This document shows, one piece after another, positions 7,761 to 16,071 of a stretch of 64,000 bases of DNA. The notes beneath the pieces were generated by a model. It saw only the letters and a list, made by a program, of their open reading frames with translations, did no database searches and was not told where the DNA came from. Made by a program: the position numbers and the translations under genes. Position 1 is the stretch's first letter. Each line of letters starts with the position of its first letter. This DNA is from Acidobacteriaceae bacterium (GTDB lineage: Bacteria; Acidobacteriota; Terriglobia; Terriglobales; Acidobacteriaceae), in contig PMHV01000005.1 in NCBI GenBank assembly GCA_003156805.1, forward strand, positions 1 through 64,000, in the 5' to 3' direction.

Positions 7761-8024
7761 CTACTGTTCGCCGAGACGCGCTCGCTTCCGTTCGTTAAGC
7801 CTTGCACGCACTTCATCGGCTTCGAGCAATTCTCCGCGCTGGGCGGCGGCGTAGCCTTCGTCAATCTGGCCTTCGATCTCATAACGGTGCGCAGCCAACC
7901 AGGCCTCTTGCTCGTGGAGCATCGAAACGGCGTGCTCGACGTATTCGTCTACGGTTTGGTAGGGCCCGCGCTGGACGTCTTGCCGAATCAGTACCTCAAG
8001 TTCGGGCGGCAGTCGAATCTCCAT
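7761..8024 (-). CDS. parD: ParD-like antitoxin
   Basis: 87 residues. The N-terminus MEIRLPPELEVLIRQDVQRGPYQTVDEYVEHAVSML fits a ribbon-helix-helix DNA-binding domain, and the acidic C-terminal half is expected to bind the toxin. It precedes the ParE gene by 5 bp, so it is co-translated and autoregulated in the usual way. On the minus strand TAGAAT (8031-8036) ends 6 nt before the ATG and there is no Shine-Dalgarno, so this start also looks leaderless. Family certain; partner assignment from adjacency. Confidence 0.88.
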   Translation of the reverse strand: MEIRLPPELEVLIRQDVQRGPYQTVDEYVEHAVSMLHEQEAWLAAHRYEIEGQIDEGYAAAQRGELLEADEVRARLNERKRARLGEQ

Positions 8025-8030
8025 TTCGAT

Positions 8031-8036
8031 ATTCTA
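8031..8036 (-). promoter_or_regulatory. Candidate -10 element of parDE (leaderless)
   Basis: TAGAAT on the minus strand ends 6 nt before the parD ATG at 8024. No convincing -35 is seen and there is no ribosome-binding site in the 6 nt between, so transcription would start at about the A of the ATG. Confidence 0.4.
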
Positions 8037-8074
8037 CATGCCTGGCGGAAACGGGGGAAAACATGGGCAAGAAA

Positions 8075-8983
8075 TCAGTCCAGCGACAACACCACCCAAT
8101 ACACACCCGTGGGATAGGTGTCGGTGCGGGCGTAGCATGCGCCCACGGAGAAGGTGCTCAGATTGACGCCGGTGATGGCCTGCGCCGCGCCCGCGGGCAG
8201 AGCTTCCGGATGCAGGCTGGTGAAGGTCAATACCGTGTAGCGTTGCGCCAGTTCATGCACGGCGAGGGTGCCGAGTTTGTCGGCTTTGGCCATCGAGCAG
8301 GCGGCATCGTCCGCGGTGGCGAGATCGCGGCGCAGCAATTCTGGCTGCTGGGCCTGCCTGCGCATTGCACTGACTTCAGTGGCGATGCGGTCTTTCACTT
8401 CTGCCGCGGAATAATTGGGGAGGGCGTGGCCGAAATCCTGCACGATGTACAACCGGTCTCCGCTGCGCACCACGCCCATTCCGATCACGTTATAAGCCGG
8501 GTTGAGCAGGTTGGCGCGATGCGGCGCAGAAAGCATCAAGTGCTGATGTCCATGTTCGGCGTCGTAATCGAGGGCAACGTTTTCCCCTTCCTGGTCAAGC
8601 TGCAGGCGGGTTGCGGCGGCAAGGCGTTGGGGCAGGGAGGGCTCACCATCAAACTGATGCGAAATCTGCCGCGCCTCGAACATCGCCTGGGCGTGGACTC
8701 GCGCCGCCCGCGAAAGCCCGGCGTCCATAGTCAGCGCCGGCGCGCCGGCCTTCGCCCGTGACTGGTTGGCGAGGTCCAGAAGCAGTTGCTCAGCCTGCAA
8801 ATCAAAATCGTCGAAAGGAATGTCGGCAACCGCTGCCGACGCCGGTTTCAGGGCAGCATTCTGAGTATTGTCCGCCGCACCCGGTTCTTCCCAGGAGATT
8901 GCCATCACGCGTGCCGACGGCTGCACCGAGACGGCGCCCGTACCCAGCAGGAACGCCAACAACAGTCGAGGGGCCCTAAGCAT
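8075..8983 (-). CDS. Secreted CAP (SCP/PR1-like) domain protein
   Basis: 302 residues from the ATG at 8983 (MLRAPRLLLAFLLGTG), which begins a clear signal peptide; a longer start at 9010 adds nine residues with no signal character. The CAP domain spans about residues 80-200: LLDLANQSRAKAGAPAL, ARVHAQAMFEARQISHQFDG, GENVALDYDAEHGHQHLMLSAPHRANLLNP, IGMGVVRSGDRLYIVQDFG. The arrangement LLxLxNxxRxxxGxPxL, then H...GEN...H and the late HR/NLLNP is the bacterial YkwD-type pattern. These proteins are exported; their biochemical role is poorly known. The last 90 residues are a separate Ala-rich domain of unknown type. It is divergent from rmuC. Confidence 0.85.
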   Translation of the reverse strand: MLRAPRLLLAFLLGTGAVSVQPSARVMAISWEEPGAADNTQNAALKPASAAVADIPFDDFDLQAEQLLLDLANQSRAKAGAPALTMDAGLSRAARVHAQAMFEARQISHQFDGEPSLPQRLAAATRLQLDQEGENVALDYDAEHGHQHLMLSAPHRANLLNPAYNVIGMGVVRSGDRLYIVQDFGHALPNYSAAEVKDRIATEVSAMRRQAQQPELLRRDLATADDAACSMAKADKLGTLAVHELAQRYTVLTFTSLHPEALPAGAAQAITGVNLSTFSVGACYARTDTYPTGVYWVVLSLD

Positions 8984-9083
8984 CCGTTTGTACCCGCACA
9001 CCCAAACCAACTGCCGTCCAGACAGCTCAAACTTGCTTGCAGGTGCTAGGCTAGAGGCAGCAATTCAGCGGGAGTAGTTACCT

Positions 9084-10487
9084 TTGTCTATGGAACTGGC
9101 GACCAGTGGGGTCCTTGGCCTATTGTTTGGCAGCCTGATTGCTTGGCTCGCGCTGCGCTCGCGAGAGTCCGCGCTCCATGTGCGTTTGTCCTTGATGGAG
9201 AAGGAATTAACCGACGAGAAGGCCCATCTGGCGCGGCTTTTGCAGGCTCAGACCGATCTCATAACAGGCCGGGCCCGGCTGGAATCCACGCTCGAAGCGG
9301 AACGAAAGGCCAGCAACGATAAGATTGAATTACTCGCCCGGGCCGGCGAAGAATTGCGCAATGCCTTCAAAGCGCTCGCCGCCGACGCGCTCAAAAGCAA
9401 CAACCAGTCCTTTCTCGTGGTAGCCAGAGAAACCCTGGAGCGCTTCCAGTCCCAGGCCCGCGGCGATCTCGAAAACCGCCACAAAGCCGTGGCCGAGTTG
9501 GTCGCACCGGTGCGCGAATCACTCAATAAAGTGGACGCGCAAATCCAGCAGTTGGAAGTGGCGCGCGGCCAAGCCTATGGCGCGCTGCACGCTCAGGTGC
9601 AATCGCTTATCGTCACGCAAAAAGAATTGCAATCGGAAACCGGCAATCTGGTGCGCGCTCTGCGCACGCCCAACGTTCGCGGCCGCTGGGGCGAAATCCA
9701 GCTCCGCCGCGTCGTCGAGATCGCCGGCATGCTTTCTTATTGCGATTTCGACGAGCAGGAAACCGTAAGCTCCGGCAGTGGCCGCCTGCGCCCCGATCTG
9801 GTCGTGAAGTTGCCCGGCGGAAAAAACGTAGTGGTCGATGCGAAAACCCCGCTGCAGGCGTTTCTCGATGCCTTCGAGACCACGGACGAAGAAACGCGGC
9901 GCACATGTTTGGCCAGTCACGCGCGCCAGGTTCGCGATCATATCGATACTCTGAGTGACAAGAAATATTGGGCGCAGTTTGATGCCACGCCAGAGTTCGT
10001 CGTTATGTTCCTTCCCGGAGAAACGTTTTTCAGCGCCGCGCTCGAACAAGATCCCGGTTTGATCGAGCACGGCGTTCTGAACCGTGTAATTCCCTCTTCA
10101 CCCACCACGCTGATCGCACTGCTGAAGGCCGTGGCCTACGGATGGAACCAGGAGAAACTGGCGCGCAACGCGCAGCAGATCAGCAACTTAGGCAAGGAAC
10201 TGCACGACCGCCTTCGCCATCTCGCGGGCCACATCACATCGGTCGGCACCAGTCTCGATCATGCCGTCGAGTCGTATAACAGAGCCGTCGGATCGCTGGA
10301 AAACCGCGTGCTAGTCTCGGCCCGCAAGTTTTCTGAGCTGGGCGCATCGGTCGCCGAAGACATCCCCGAACTCGAACCCATCGAAACCAGCGCCCGGACA
10401 CTCTCGTTTGACTGGGACGAAGAACACCCCGTGCCGGAAGTCGCGAAGCCAGAAGTTCCCATAAATGACGAGCGAAAAGCCGGCTAG
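9084..10487 (+). CDS. rmuC: DNA recombination protein RmuC
   Basis: 467 residues. A TTG at 9084 has GGGAG nine nt upstream and is favoured; an ATG at 9090 is two codons later. There is one N-terminal membrane helix (GVLGLLFGSLIAWLAL), then a coiled coil of about 150 residues. The RmuC nuclease-like domain follows: RTPNVRGRWGEIQLRRVVE, DLVVKLPGGKNVVVDAKTPL, VVMFLPGETFFSAAL, TTLIALLKAVAYGW. The RG-WGE, D...DAK and LP-E motifs are family hallmarks, and the D-AK motif is that of a PD-(D/E)XK-type fold. RmuC limits rearrangements at inverted repeats in E. coli, a relevant point in a window rich in such repeats. The terminal 60 residues are acidic and variable. Confidence 0.95.
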   Translation: MSMELATSGVLGLLFGSLIAWLALRSRESALHVRLSLMEKELTDEKAHLARLLQAQTDLITGRARLESTLEAERKASNDKIELLARAGEELRNAFKALAADALKSNNQSFLVVARETLERFQSQARGDLENRHKAVAELVAPVRESLNKVDAQIQQLEVARGQAYGALHAQVQSLIVTQKELQSETGNLVRALRTPNVRGRWGEIQLRRVVEIAGMLSYCDFDEQETVSSGSGRLRPDLVVKLPGGKNVVVDAKTPLQAFLDAFETTDEETRRTCLASHARQVRDHIDTLSDKKYWAQFDATPEFVVMFLPGETFFSAALEQDPGLIEHGVLNRVIPSSPTTLIALLKAVAYGWNQEKLARNAQQISNLGKELHDRLRHLAGHITSVGTSLDHAVESYNRAVGSLENRVLVSARKFSELGASVAEDIPELEPIETSARTLSFDWDEEHPVPEVAKPEVPINDERKAG

Positions 10488-10693
10488 TTTTTCGGCTTGG
10501 GCATCCTCAAACCTGCTAGCCCTATCAAACAAAAGTGGATACTGAATTTCACATAACCATCCAAAAAGCCGTAGTGGATGTTCAGAAACCCATCTATAAT
10601 CTCGGAAGTTACTTCATCTGCTGGACTTACGAGTTCTGTAAGGGTACCGAAAATGGCAGCGAAGTTGCTCATTGATAATCGGCGGGTGCGATT

Positions 10694-13555
10694 TTGACGC
10701 CCATCCAGCCCCCTCAGGGTTCGGGGCCGCTGCCGAAACCCATGAACCGAGAAAGCCAAGTCCGCTTTGTCGCCGTCCTCTTGTCTCTGTTGACGGTCGC
10801 CGCCGTAGTTTTGGCGGTCTTCAATCTCAAGCAGGAACGCGAGTTTCAGGTTGCGGCCGACGGCGTCTGGTGGATGGAGTCGAGTGGCCACCTGGTCGCC
10901 GACCGGGTCGAGCCCAACGGCTCCGGCGCAAAAAGCGGCATCAAGTCCGGCGATCAATTGGTTTCCGTCAACGGGCGCGACATCCATGACGTCCCTCAGC
11001 TGCAGCACCAACTCGACCGCACCGGCGTCTGGTCCAAGGCCGCATATTCGCTCCTGCGGCAGTCGGTCCCGCTCGATTCCAGCGTCATTCTGGTCCCCGC
11101 CGAACGCTCTCTGAACAATTGGCTGCGGCTGATCGCACTGATCTATCTCGGCATCGGCCTGTATGTTCTGTTGCGCCGCTGGACCGCCCCGGGCTCCACG
11201 CAGTTCTACATCTTTTGCCTGGTCTCGTTCGTTTCCTATTCGTTCAAATACACCGGCAAGCTGAATGATTTTGACTGGACGGTTTACTGGAGCAACATCG
11301 TCGCCGGCGCGCTGCAGGCGGCCCTGTTTCTGCACTTCGTCCTGACTTTCCCGGAGAAGCGCCAGTTCGTGCGCAAGCGTCCCTGGCTGCTGGCGTTGGC
11401 TTATGTGCCGGGGGCTGCGCTGGTGGCGATCCGCGTGGCCGCAATGCGCTGGCTCCCCGCCAGTGAGCGGCTGAACTGGAACCTCGACCGCATAGACATG
11501 TTTTACGGCGCCGTGTTCTCGTTGATCGCGGCCGGCGTGCTCTGGTATAGCTACCGCCGGGCCAGCACCACCATTCTGCGGCAGCAATTGAAGTGGGTCA
11601 CGCGCGGCACCATCCTCGCGGTTGTTCCTTATACGTTGTTTTACGTGATCCCTTACCTGCTCGGAGGAACCGGGATCAAGCTTTCGGTGCTCTTTCTCGG
11701 CTTGCTGCCACTGACCTTCGGATATGCAATCTTCCGCTATCGCCTGATGGACGTGGACCTGATCTTCAAGCGCGGCGTGGTTTACACGCTGGCTGCGGCC
11801 GCCGTCATCGGAATGTATTTCGCGCTGGTGGCCGGCGTGGCCGAACTGGTGCACATGCGCCAGCCCAGCAGCGGCCCTATGGGATTGATTCTTGCCGTGG
11901 TGGTCACCGCTCTTCTGTTTGACCCGGTGCGCAAGTGGATTCAGGACCGCGTCGATCACTTCTTCTACCGAACCCGCTACGACTACCGGCGCACTCTGCT
12001 CGAGTTTGGCCGCGAGCTGAGCTCCGAGACCAACCTGAACGCCATGCTCTCTTCGGTCATCGAGCGGCTTTCGCGCACTTTGGCCGTCGACCGCATCGCC
12101 ATTTTTCTCGGCACAGGCTCTGACCCCGCGGGCTTTGTCCTTTCCAAGTCCTGCGGCTTCGCGCCGCCCGGAGCCCTCGATCTCAGCTTCCTCAGCGCGC
12201 CTCGCACCGGACACGCCGCGCACCTGTTCTTTGAGAATACCCATCAGCTTCCCCGCGAAACCCCGGGCGCGCAGGGAACCATTTCGCGGCTCGATCTCAA
12301 CTACTACATTCCCTGCCACGCCCAGCAGAAGACCATCGCCGTGCTGGGCCTGGGCAAAACCGCGCAGGGCGATTTTCTCTCCAGCGAAGACGTCGAACTG
12401 CTCGAAACGCTGGGCGACTATCTCGGCATCGCCATTCAAAATGGACAGCTCTATGCCTCGCTGCAACAGAAAGTCGCCGAGTACGAGCGCCTCAAGGATT
12501 TCAACGAAAACATCGTCGAGTCCATCAACGTGGGCGTCATGGCCCTCGACATGGAAGACCGCATCGAGAGCTGGAACGCGCAGATGGAAGTCATGTATGC
12601 CCTGCCGCGCTGGCAAACTCTGACCCAGCCGCTGCGCGCCATTTTCCCCAAGGAGTTCGTCGAAGAGTTCTATCGCGTGCGGCCCAACGCCGGCATTCAC
12701 AATCTGTACAAATTCCGCCTGCACACTCCCGCCGGCGAAACTCGCACCGTAAACGTGGCCATTGCCCCGCTGGTAACGCGCAAGTTCGAAGTCGCCGGGC
12801 GGCTCGTCATCATGGACGACATCACCGAGCGCGTGGAGCTCGAAGCTCAACTCTCGCAGGCCGATAAGCTCTCCTCCATCGGCCTGCTTGCCGCCGGCGT
12901 CGCCCACGAGGTGAACACGCCCCTGGCTGTGATCTCCTCCTACACTCAGATGCTGGCCAAGCAACTGCAGGGCGATGCGCAGAAATCCGGACTGCTGGAA
13001 AAAATCACGCGCCAGACTTTCCGTGCCTCGGAAATCGTCAACAACCTGTTGAACTTCTCGCGCACGAGCGGCAGCGAGTTCAGCGACGTCGACGTGAACC
13101 AGATTATCGACGATACTTTGGCGCTGCTCGCCCACCAGTTCAAGACAGCCAAGGTCGAAGTGCAGCACGAACTTGCGCCCAAGCTTCCCGCCATTCAAGG
13201 CAACCCCGGCCGGCTGCAGCAGGTGTTCTTGAACCTGTTTCTCAACGCCAAGGATGCCATGCCGGGCGGGGGCACGCTGCGGGTCTCGACCCGCAACGGA
13301 GACAGCGTCAGCGTTAACGTATCGGACACCGGCTCGGGCATCGCCGCCGAAAACATCCAGCGTATTTACGATCCATTTTTCACCACCAAGAGTTCGCCTC
13401 GCGAGGGCCAGAACCGCGGCACCGGCCTCGGCCTCTCCGTCACTTACGGCATCATCCAGGAACATGCGGGCAAGATTCGCGTGGAGAGCCGGCACGGTGA
13501 AGGCACAACCTTCATCCTGGATTTTCCCTTGAGCAGGAAGGTGGTTCATGTCTGA
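10694..13555 (+). CDS. Membrane sensor histidine kinase with PDZ, 7-8 TM, GAF and PAS domains
   Basis: 953 residues (TTG start; an ATG at 10742, residue 17, is an alternative). Order: TM helix about 24-44; PDZ domain about 50-135 (VADRVEPNGSGAKSGIKSGD, LVSVNGRDI); about eight membrane helices between 143 and 410; GAF domain about 440-585; PAS domain about 605-715; HisKA with phospho-His738 (GVAHEVNTPL); HATPase with N box Asn851 (FLNLFLNAKDAM), DTGSG at 878-882 and GTGLGLS. The kinase is complete. A periplasmic PDZ fused to a multi-helix sensor suggests sensing of misfolded or C-terminal peptides, but that is inference. Its stop overlaps the start of the NtrC-type regulator by 8 bp, so the two form a coupled two-component system. 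Confidence 0.92.
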   Translation: MTPIQPPQGSGPLPKPMNRESQVRFVAVLLSLLTVAAVVLAVFNLKQEREFQVAADGVWWMESSGHLVADRVEPNGSGAKSGIKSGDQLVSVNGRDIHDVPQLQHQLDRTGVWSKAAYSLLRQSVPLDSSVILVPAERSLNNWLRLIALIYLGIGLYVLLRRWTAPGSTQFYIFCLVSFVSYSFKYTGKLNDFDWTVYWSNIVAGALQAALFLHFVLTFPEKRQFVRKRPWLLALAYVPGAALVAIRVAAMRWLPASERLNWNLDRIDMFYGAVFSLIAAGVLWYSYRRASTTILRQQLKWVTRGTILAVVPYTLFYVIPYLLGGTGIKLSVLFLGLLPLTFGYAIFRYRLMDVDLIFKRGVVYTLAAAAVIGMYFALVAGVAELVHMRQPSSGPMGLILAVVVTALLFDPVRKWIQDRVDHFFYRTRYDYRRTLLEFGRELSSETNLNAMLSSVIERLSRTLAVDRIAIFLGTGSDPAGFVLSKSCGFAPPGALDLSFLSAPRTGHAAHLFFENTHQLPRETPGAQGTISRLDLNYYIPCHAQQKTIAVLGLGKTAQGDFLSSEDVELLETLGDYLGIAIQNGQLYASLQQKVAEYERLKDFNENIVESINVGVMALDMEDRIESWNAQMEVMYALPRWQTLTQPLRAIFPKEFVEEFYRVRPNAGIHNLYKFRLHTPAGETRTVNVAIAPLVTRKFEVAGRLVIMDDITERVELEAQLSQADKLSSIGLLAAGVAHEVNTPLAVISSYTQMLAKQLQGDAQKSGLLEKITRQTFRASEIVNNLLNFSRTSGSEFSDVDVNQIIDDTLALLAHQFKTAKVEVQHELAPKLPAIQGNPGRLQQVFLNLFLNAKDAMPGGGTLRVSTRNGDSVSVNVSDTGSGIAAENIQRIYDPFFTTKSSPREGQNRGTGLGLSVTYGIIQEHAGKIRVESRHGEGTTFILDFPLSRKVVHV

Positions 13556-14978
13556 GGCAGCGGTGATTTCGCGAGCATTGAACGGCGGCCCGGGCTCCGC
13601 CGGAGCCGTGCTCATCATCGACGATGAAGCCGAAATCCGCGAATCGCTGCAGACCCTGCTCGAGTTGGAAGGCTTCGTGGTGGAAACTGCGTCCAGCGGC
13701 GAGGAAGGCTTGCAGCGCGTTGGCGAACATCCCTTTGACCTGGTTCTGCTGGATTTAGCGCTCCCCGGCCGCAATGGTATGGAGATCCTTGCCGAGATTC
13801 GCTCCCACGACCTGCACTTGCCGGTGATCATGATCACCGCCTACGGCACCGTGGAAAACGCCGTACGCGCCATGCAGTCGGGCGCCGCCAACTTTGTCCA
13901 GAAACCCTGGGACAACGAAAAGCTGGTCGCCGATCTGCGCGCCGCCGTGGGCTGGCGCCGCGCCGCCGAAGAGAACGTTCAGCTCAAACGCGCCCTCAAG
14001 CAACGCTACAACTTCGAAAACATCGTCGGCAAGAGCGAACCGATGTTGAAGATCTTCGACCTGGTGGCGCAGGTGGCCAACAGCCGTTCCACCGTGCTCT
14101 TGCAGGGGGAAAGCGGCACTGGCAAAGAAGTAATTGCCAAAGCGATTCATTTGAACTCGCCGCGCAACGAGCGGCCATTCGTTCCGGTGAACACCGGTTC
14201 CATGCCCACCGACCTGCTCGAATCCACACTCTTCGGCCACGTCAAGGGCGCATTTACCAGCGCCATCGCTTCGAAAAAAGGCCTGTTTGAAGTCGCCGAT
14301 AAGGGCACGCTGTTTCTCGACGAGATCGCTACCATGGGCATGGAGACGCAGGCGAAGATTCTGCGCGTGCTGCAGGACCGCAAGTTCATGCATCTGGGCG
14401 GAATTCAGGAAGTCCAGGTGGATGTGCGCATCGTCGCCGCCACCAACGTTGACCTCCGCCAGATGGTGCGCGAGGGCCGCTTCCGCGAAGATTTGTTCTA
14501 TCGCCTCAACGTCATCTCGATCGAACTGCCGCCCCTGCGCCAGCGTAAGGAAGATGTGCCTCTGCTGGCGGAACACTTCCTGAAAAAGTATGCCGAGGAA
14601 AACGATCGGCCAGTGCGCCGTATCACTCCCGAAGCGCTGCGCCCGCTGATGGCATATTCCTGGCCGGGCAATGTGCGTGAACTGGAAAATGTGATTGAAC
14701 GGGCTGTGGTTCTTTCCTTGGGTCCGGAGATCACTCTGGATCTGCTTCCCGATTCTCTGCTCGGCCGTGGTTCGGCGTTTACCTTGCACGATCCTCCGCC
14801 CGAGGCCTCGCTGTTTGAAATCGTGGAAGATGTGGAACGGCGCGTCATCACCGACATGCTTGAAAAATGCAACTGGAACCAGACCGAAGCCGCCGAGCAC
14901 TTCAAAGTCCCGCTCTCCACGCTGAATCAGAAAATCCGCCGCCTGAATATCGAGATCAAGAAAAAGGGACGAGGATAG
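13548..14978 (+). CDS. Sigma-54-type (NtrC family) response regulator with altered GAFTGA loop
   Basis: 476 residues. The receiver has D25/D26, phosphoacceptor D69 and K119; the AAA+ domain has Walker A GESGTGKE at 187-194 and Walker B FLDEI at 256-260; a Fis-type helix-turn-helix closes the protein (WNQTEAAEHFKVPLSTLNQK). The L1 loop that normally reads GAFTGA and contacts sigma-54 is GAFTSA here (234-239), and the DEIGEM motif that follows is DEIATM. A Gly-to-Ser change in the loop may weaken or change sigma-54 remodelling. Some NtrC-family members act with sigma-70 instead. It is the cognate partner of the upstream PDZ kinase by overlap. The other two sigma-54 activators in the window keep GAFTGA. 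Confidence 0.93.
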   Translation: MSEAAVISRALNGGPGSAGAVLIIDDEAEIRESLQTLLELEGFVVETASSGEEGLQRVGEHPFDLVLLDLALPGRNGMEILAEIRSHDLHLPVIMITAYGTVENAVRAMQSGAANFVQKPWDNEKLVADLRAAVGWRRAAEENVQLKRALKQRYNFENIVGKSEPMLKIFDLVAQVANSRSTVLLQGESGTGKEVIAKAIHLNSPRNERPFVPVNTGSMPTDLLESTLFGHVKGAFTSAIASKKGLFEVADKGTLFLDEIATMGMETQAKILRVLQDRKFMHLGGIQEVQVDVRIVAATNVDLRQMVREGRFREDLFYRLNVISIELPPLRQRKEDVPLLAEHFLKKYAEENDRPVRRITPEALRPLMAYSWPGNVRELENVIERAVVLSLGPEITLDLLPDSLLGRGSAFTLHDPPPEASLFEIVEDVERRVITDMLEKCNWNQTEAAEHFKVPLSTLNQKIRRLNIEIKKKGRG

Positions 14979-14988
14979 AAGAAGCCAT

Positions 14989-15167
14989 CAGACCTCAGAC
15001 GTCGGACCTCAGACCCCAGCCCTCAGACCTTAGGCGTCATCAAACAGTTCCTGGAGCGACCTAGTTGCGCCCCGAAGAAACAAAATGCTTTCTTTTCAGT
15101 CGGCAAGGTATTCAACATCCTGATGAGGCCTGCAAGCTGAGGTCTGAGGTCCGACGTCTGAGGTCTG
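14989..15167. repeat. 27-bp perfect inverted repeat, 125 bp apart
   Basis: The 27 bases at 14989-15015 (CAGACCTCAGACGTC and 12 more) are the exact reverse complement of 15141-15167. The arms themselves are built from the word CAGACCTC repeated. Outside the perfect arms the words continue (GGCGTCA near both ends). This fills the gap of about 300 bp between the NtrC-type regulator and the Mla permease; no gene is seen in it. It could fold as a long hairpin at the end of the regulator mRNA. Confidence 0.85.
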
Positions 15168-15275
15168 AAGCCTGACGCCTGATACCTAGCCGCTGACAGC
15201 ACCCAGCTTTCTGTTATAGTTCGTCAAGTAATCCGGTCGTTTGCCCCAACCCGCAGCGCCCGGCTCCGCAAATCG

Positions 15276-16058
15276 ATGGAACTGACCTCGCCCACGGAGT
15301 TCGCCAAAGAAAAGATCCTGGCAGTCCAGGATTACACCCTGCTGGCTGCGCAATCGGTGGCGAATTTGTTTCGCAAGCCGCTTTATTTCGCCGACATGAT
15401 GCAGCAGGCCGATCTGATCGGCGTCGGTTCGCTGCCCATTGTCATCCTCACCGGATTTTTTACCGGCGGCGTGCTGGCGCTGCAAACCGCCAACACTTTG
15501 GAGCGCTTTGGCTCGATCACGCTGGTGGGACAATTGGTTTCCACCTCCATGGTGCGCGAGTTGGGACCGGTGCTTACCGGCCTCATGGTGGCGGGGCGGA
15601 ATGCCTCGGGCATCGCCAGCGAACTGGGATCCATGGTAGTGACCGAGCAGATTGACGCCATGCGCGCTCTCGGCACCGACCCGATGAAGAAACTGGTGAC
15701 GCCGCGGGTCACGGCCACGGTCTTCATGCTGTTTTTTCTGAGCGTGATCTCCGATCTGGTGGGCCTCGCCGGCGGATTGGTCGTGGCCAAGCTGTTGCTG
15801 AACCTCGACGCGCGCCAGTACTGGAGCAACGCGGTGCAGACGCTGGGGTTCGCGGACATTCTTATGGGCCTGATGAAGCCCGCGCTGTTCGGCCTCATCA
15901 TCGCCACCGTCGGTTGCTACTACGGCATGAACGCGCGCGGCGGCACGCAGGGCGTGGGCCGCGCCACTACTCAAGCCATGGTTGCGGCCTCGGTTCTGAT
16001 TCTGGTGACGGATTTTTTCGTCACCCGCTTTTTGATGCTCGTGCTTTCTTACCGCTGA
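15276..16058 (+). CDS. mlaE: MlaE-type ABC transporter permease
   Basis: 260 residues with five to six membrane helices. Family hallmarks are visible: LPIVILTGFFTGGVLALQTA, the VRELGPVLTGLMVAGR(N)ASGIASELGSM core, EQIDAMRALGTDPMKKLVTPR and GCYYGMNARGGTQGVGRATT. MlaE permeases with their ATPase move phospholipids between the inner and outer membrane leaflets through a periplasmic MCE protein. Here the ATPase gene follows after 13 bp; no MCE-domain gene (mlaD) is adjacent, so that subunit must be elsewhere. The start is the ATG at 15276; no strong Shine-Dalgarno is seen. Confidence 0.93.
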   Translation: MELTSPTEFAKEKILAVQDYTLLAAQSVANLFRKPLYFADMMQQADLIGVGSLPIVILTGFFTGGVLALQTANTLERFGSITLVGQLVSTSMVRELGPVLTGLMVAGRNASGIASELGSMVVTEQIDAMRALGTDPMKKLVTPRVTATVFMLFFLSVISDLVGLAGGLVVAKLLLNLDARQYWSNAVQTLGFADILMGLMKPALFGLIIATVGCYYGMNARGGTQGVGRATTQAMVAASVLILVTDFFVTRFLMLVLSYR

Positions 16059-16071
16059 AACCGGTAACCTC

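Noticed and set aside
10484-13837. Open frame of 1117 codons on the minus strand
   Set aside because: It is antisense to the PDZ histidine kinase. The plus strand has all kinase motifs, and the antisense protein is rich in His/Gln/Gly/Ala without domains; long antisense frames are expected from the GC-rich codon pattern.
13755-14900. Open frame of 381 codons on the minus strand
   Set aside because: Antisense to the NtrC-type regulator, no motifs, composition of a codon-bias artefact.
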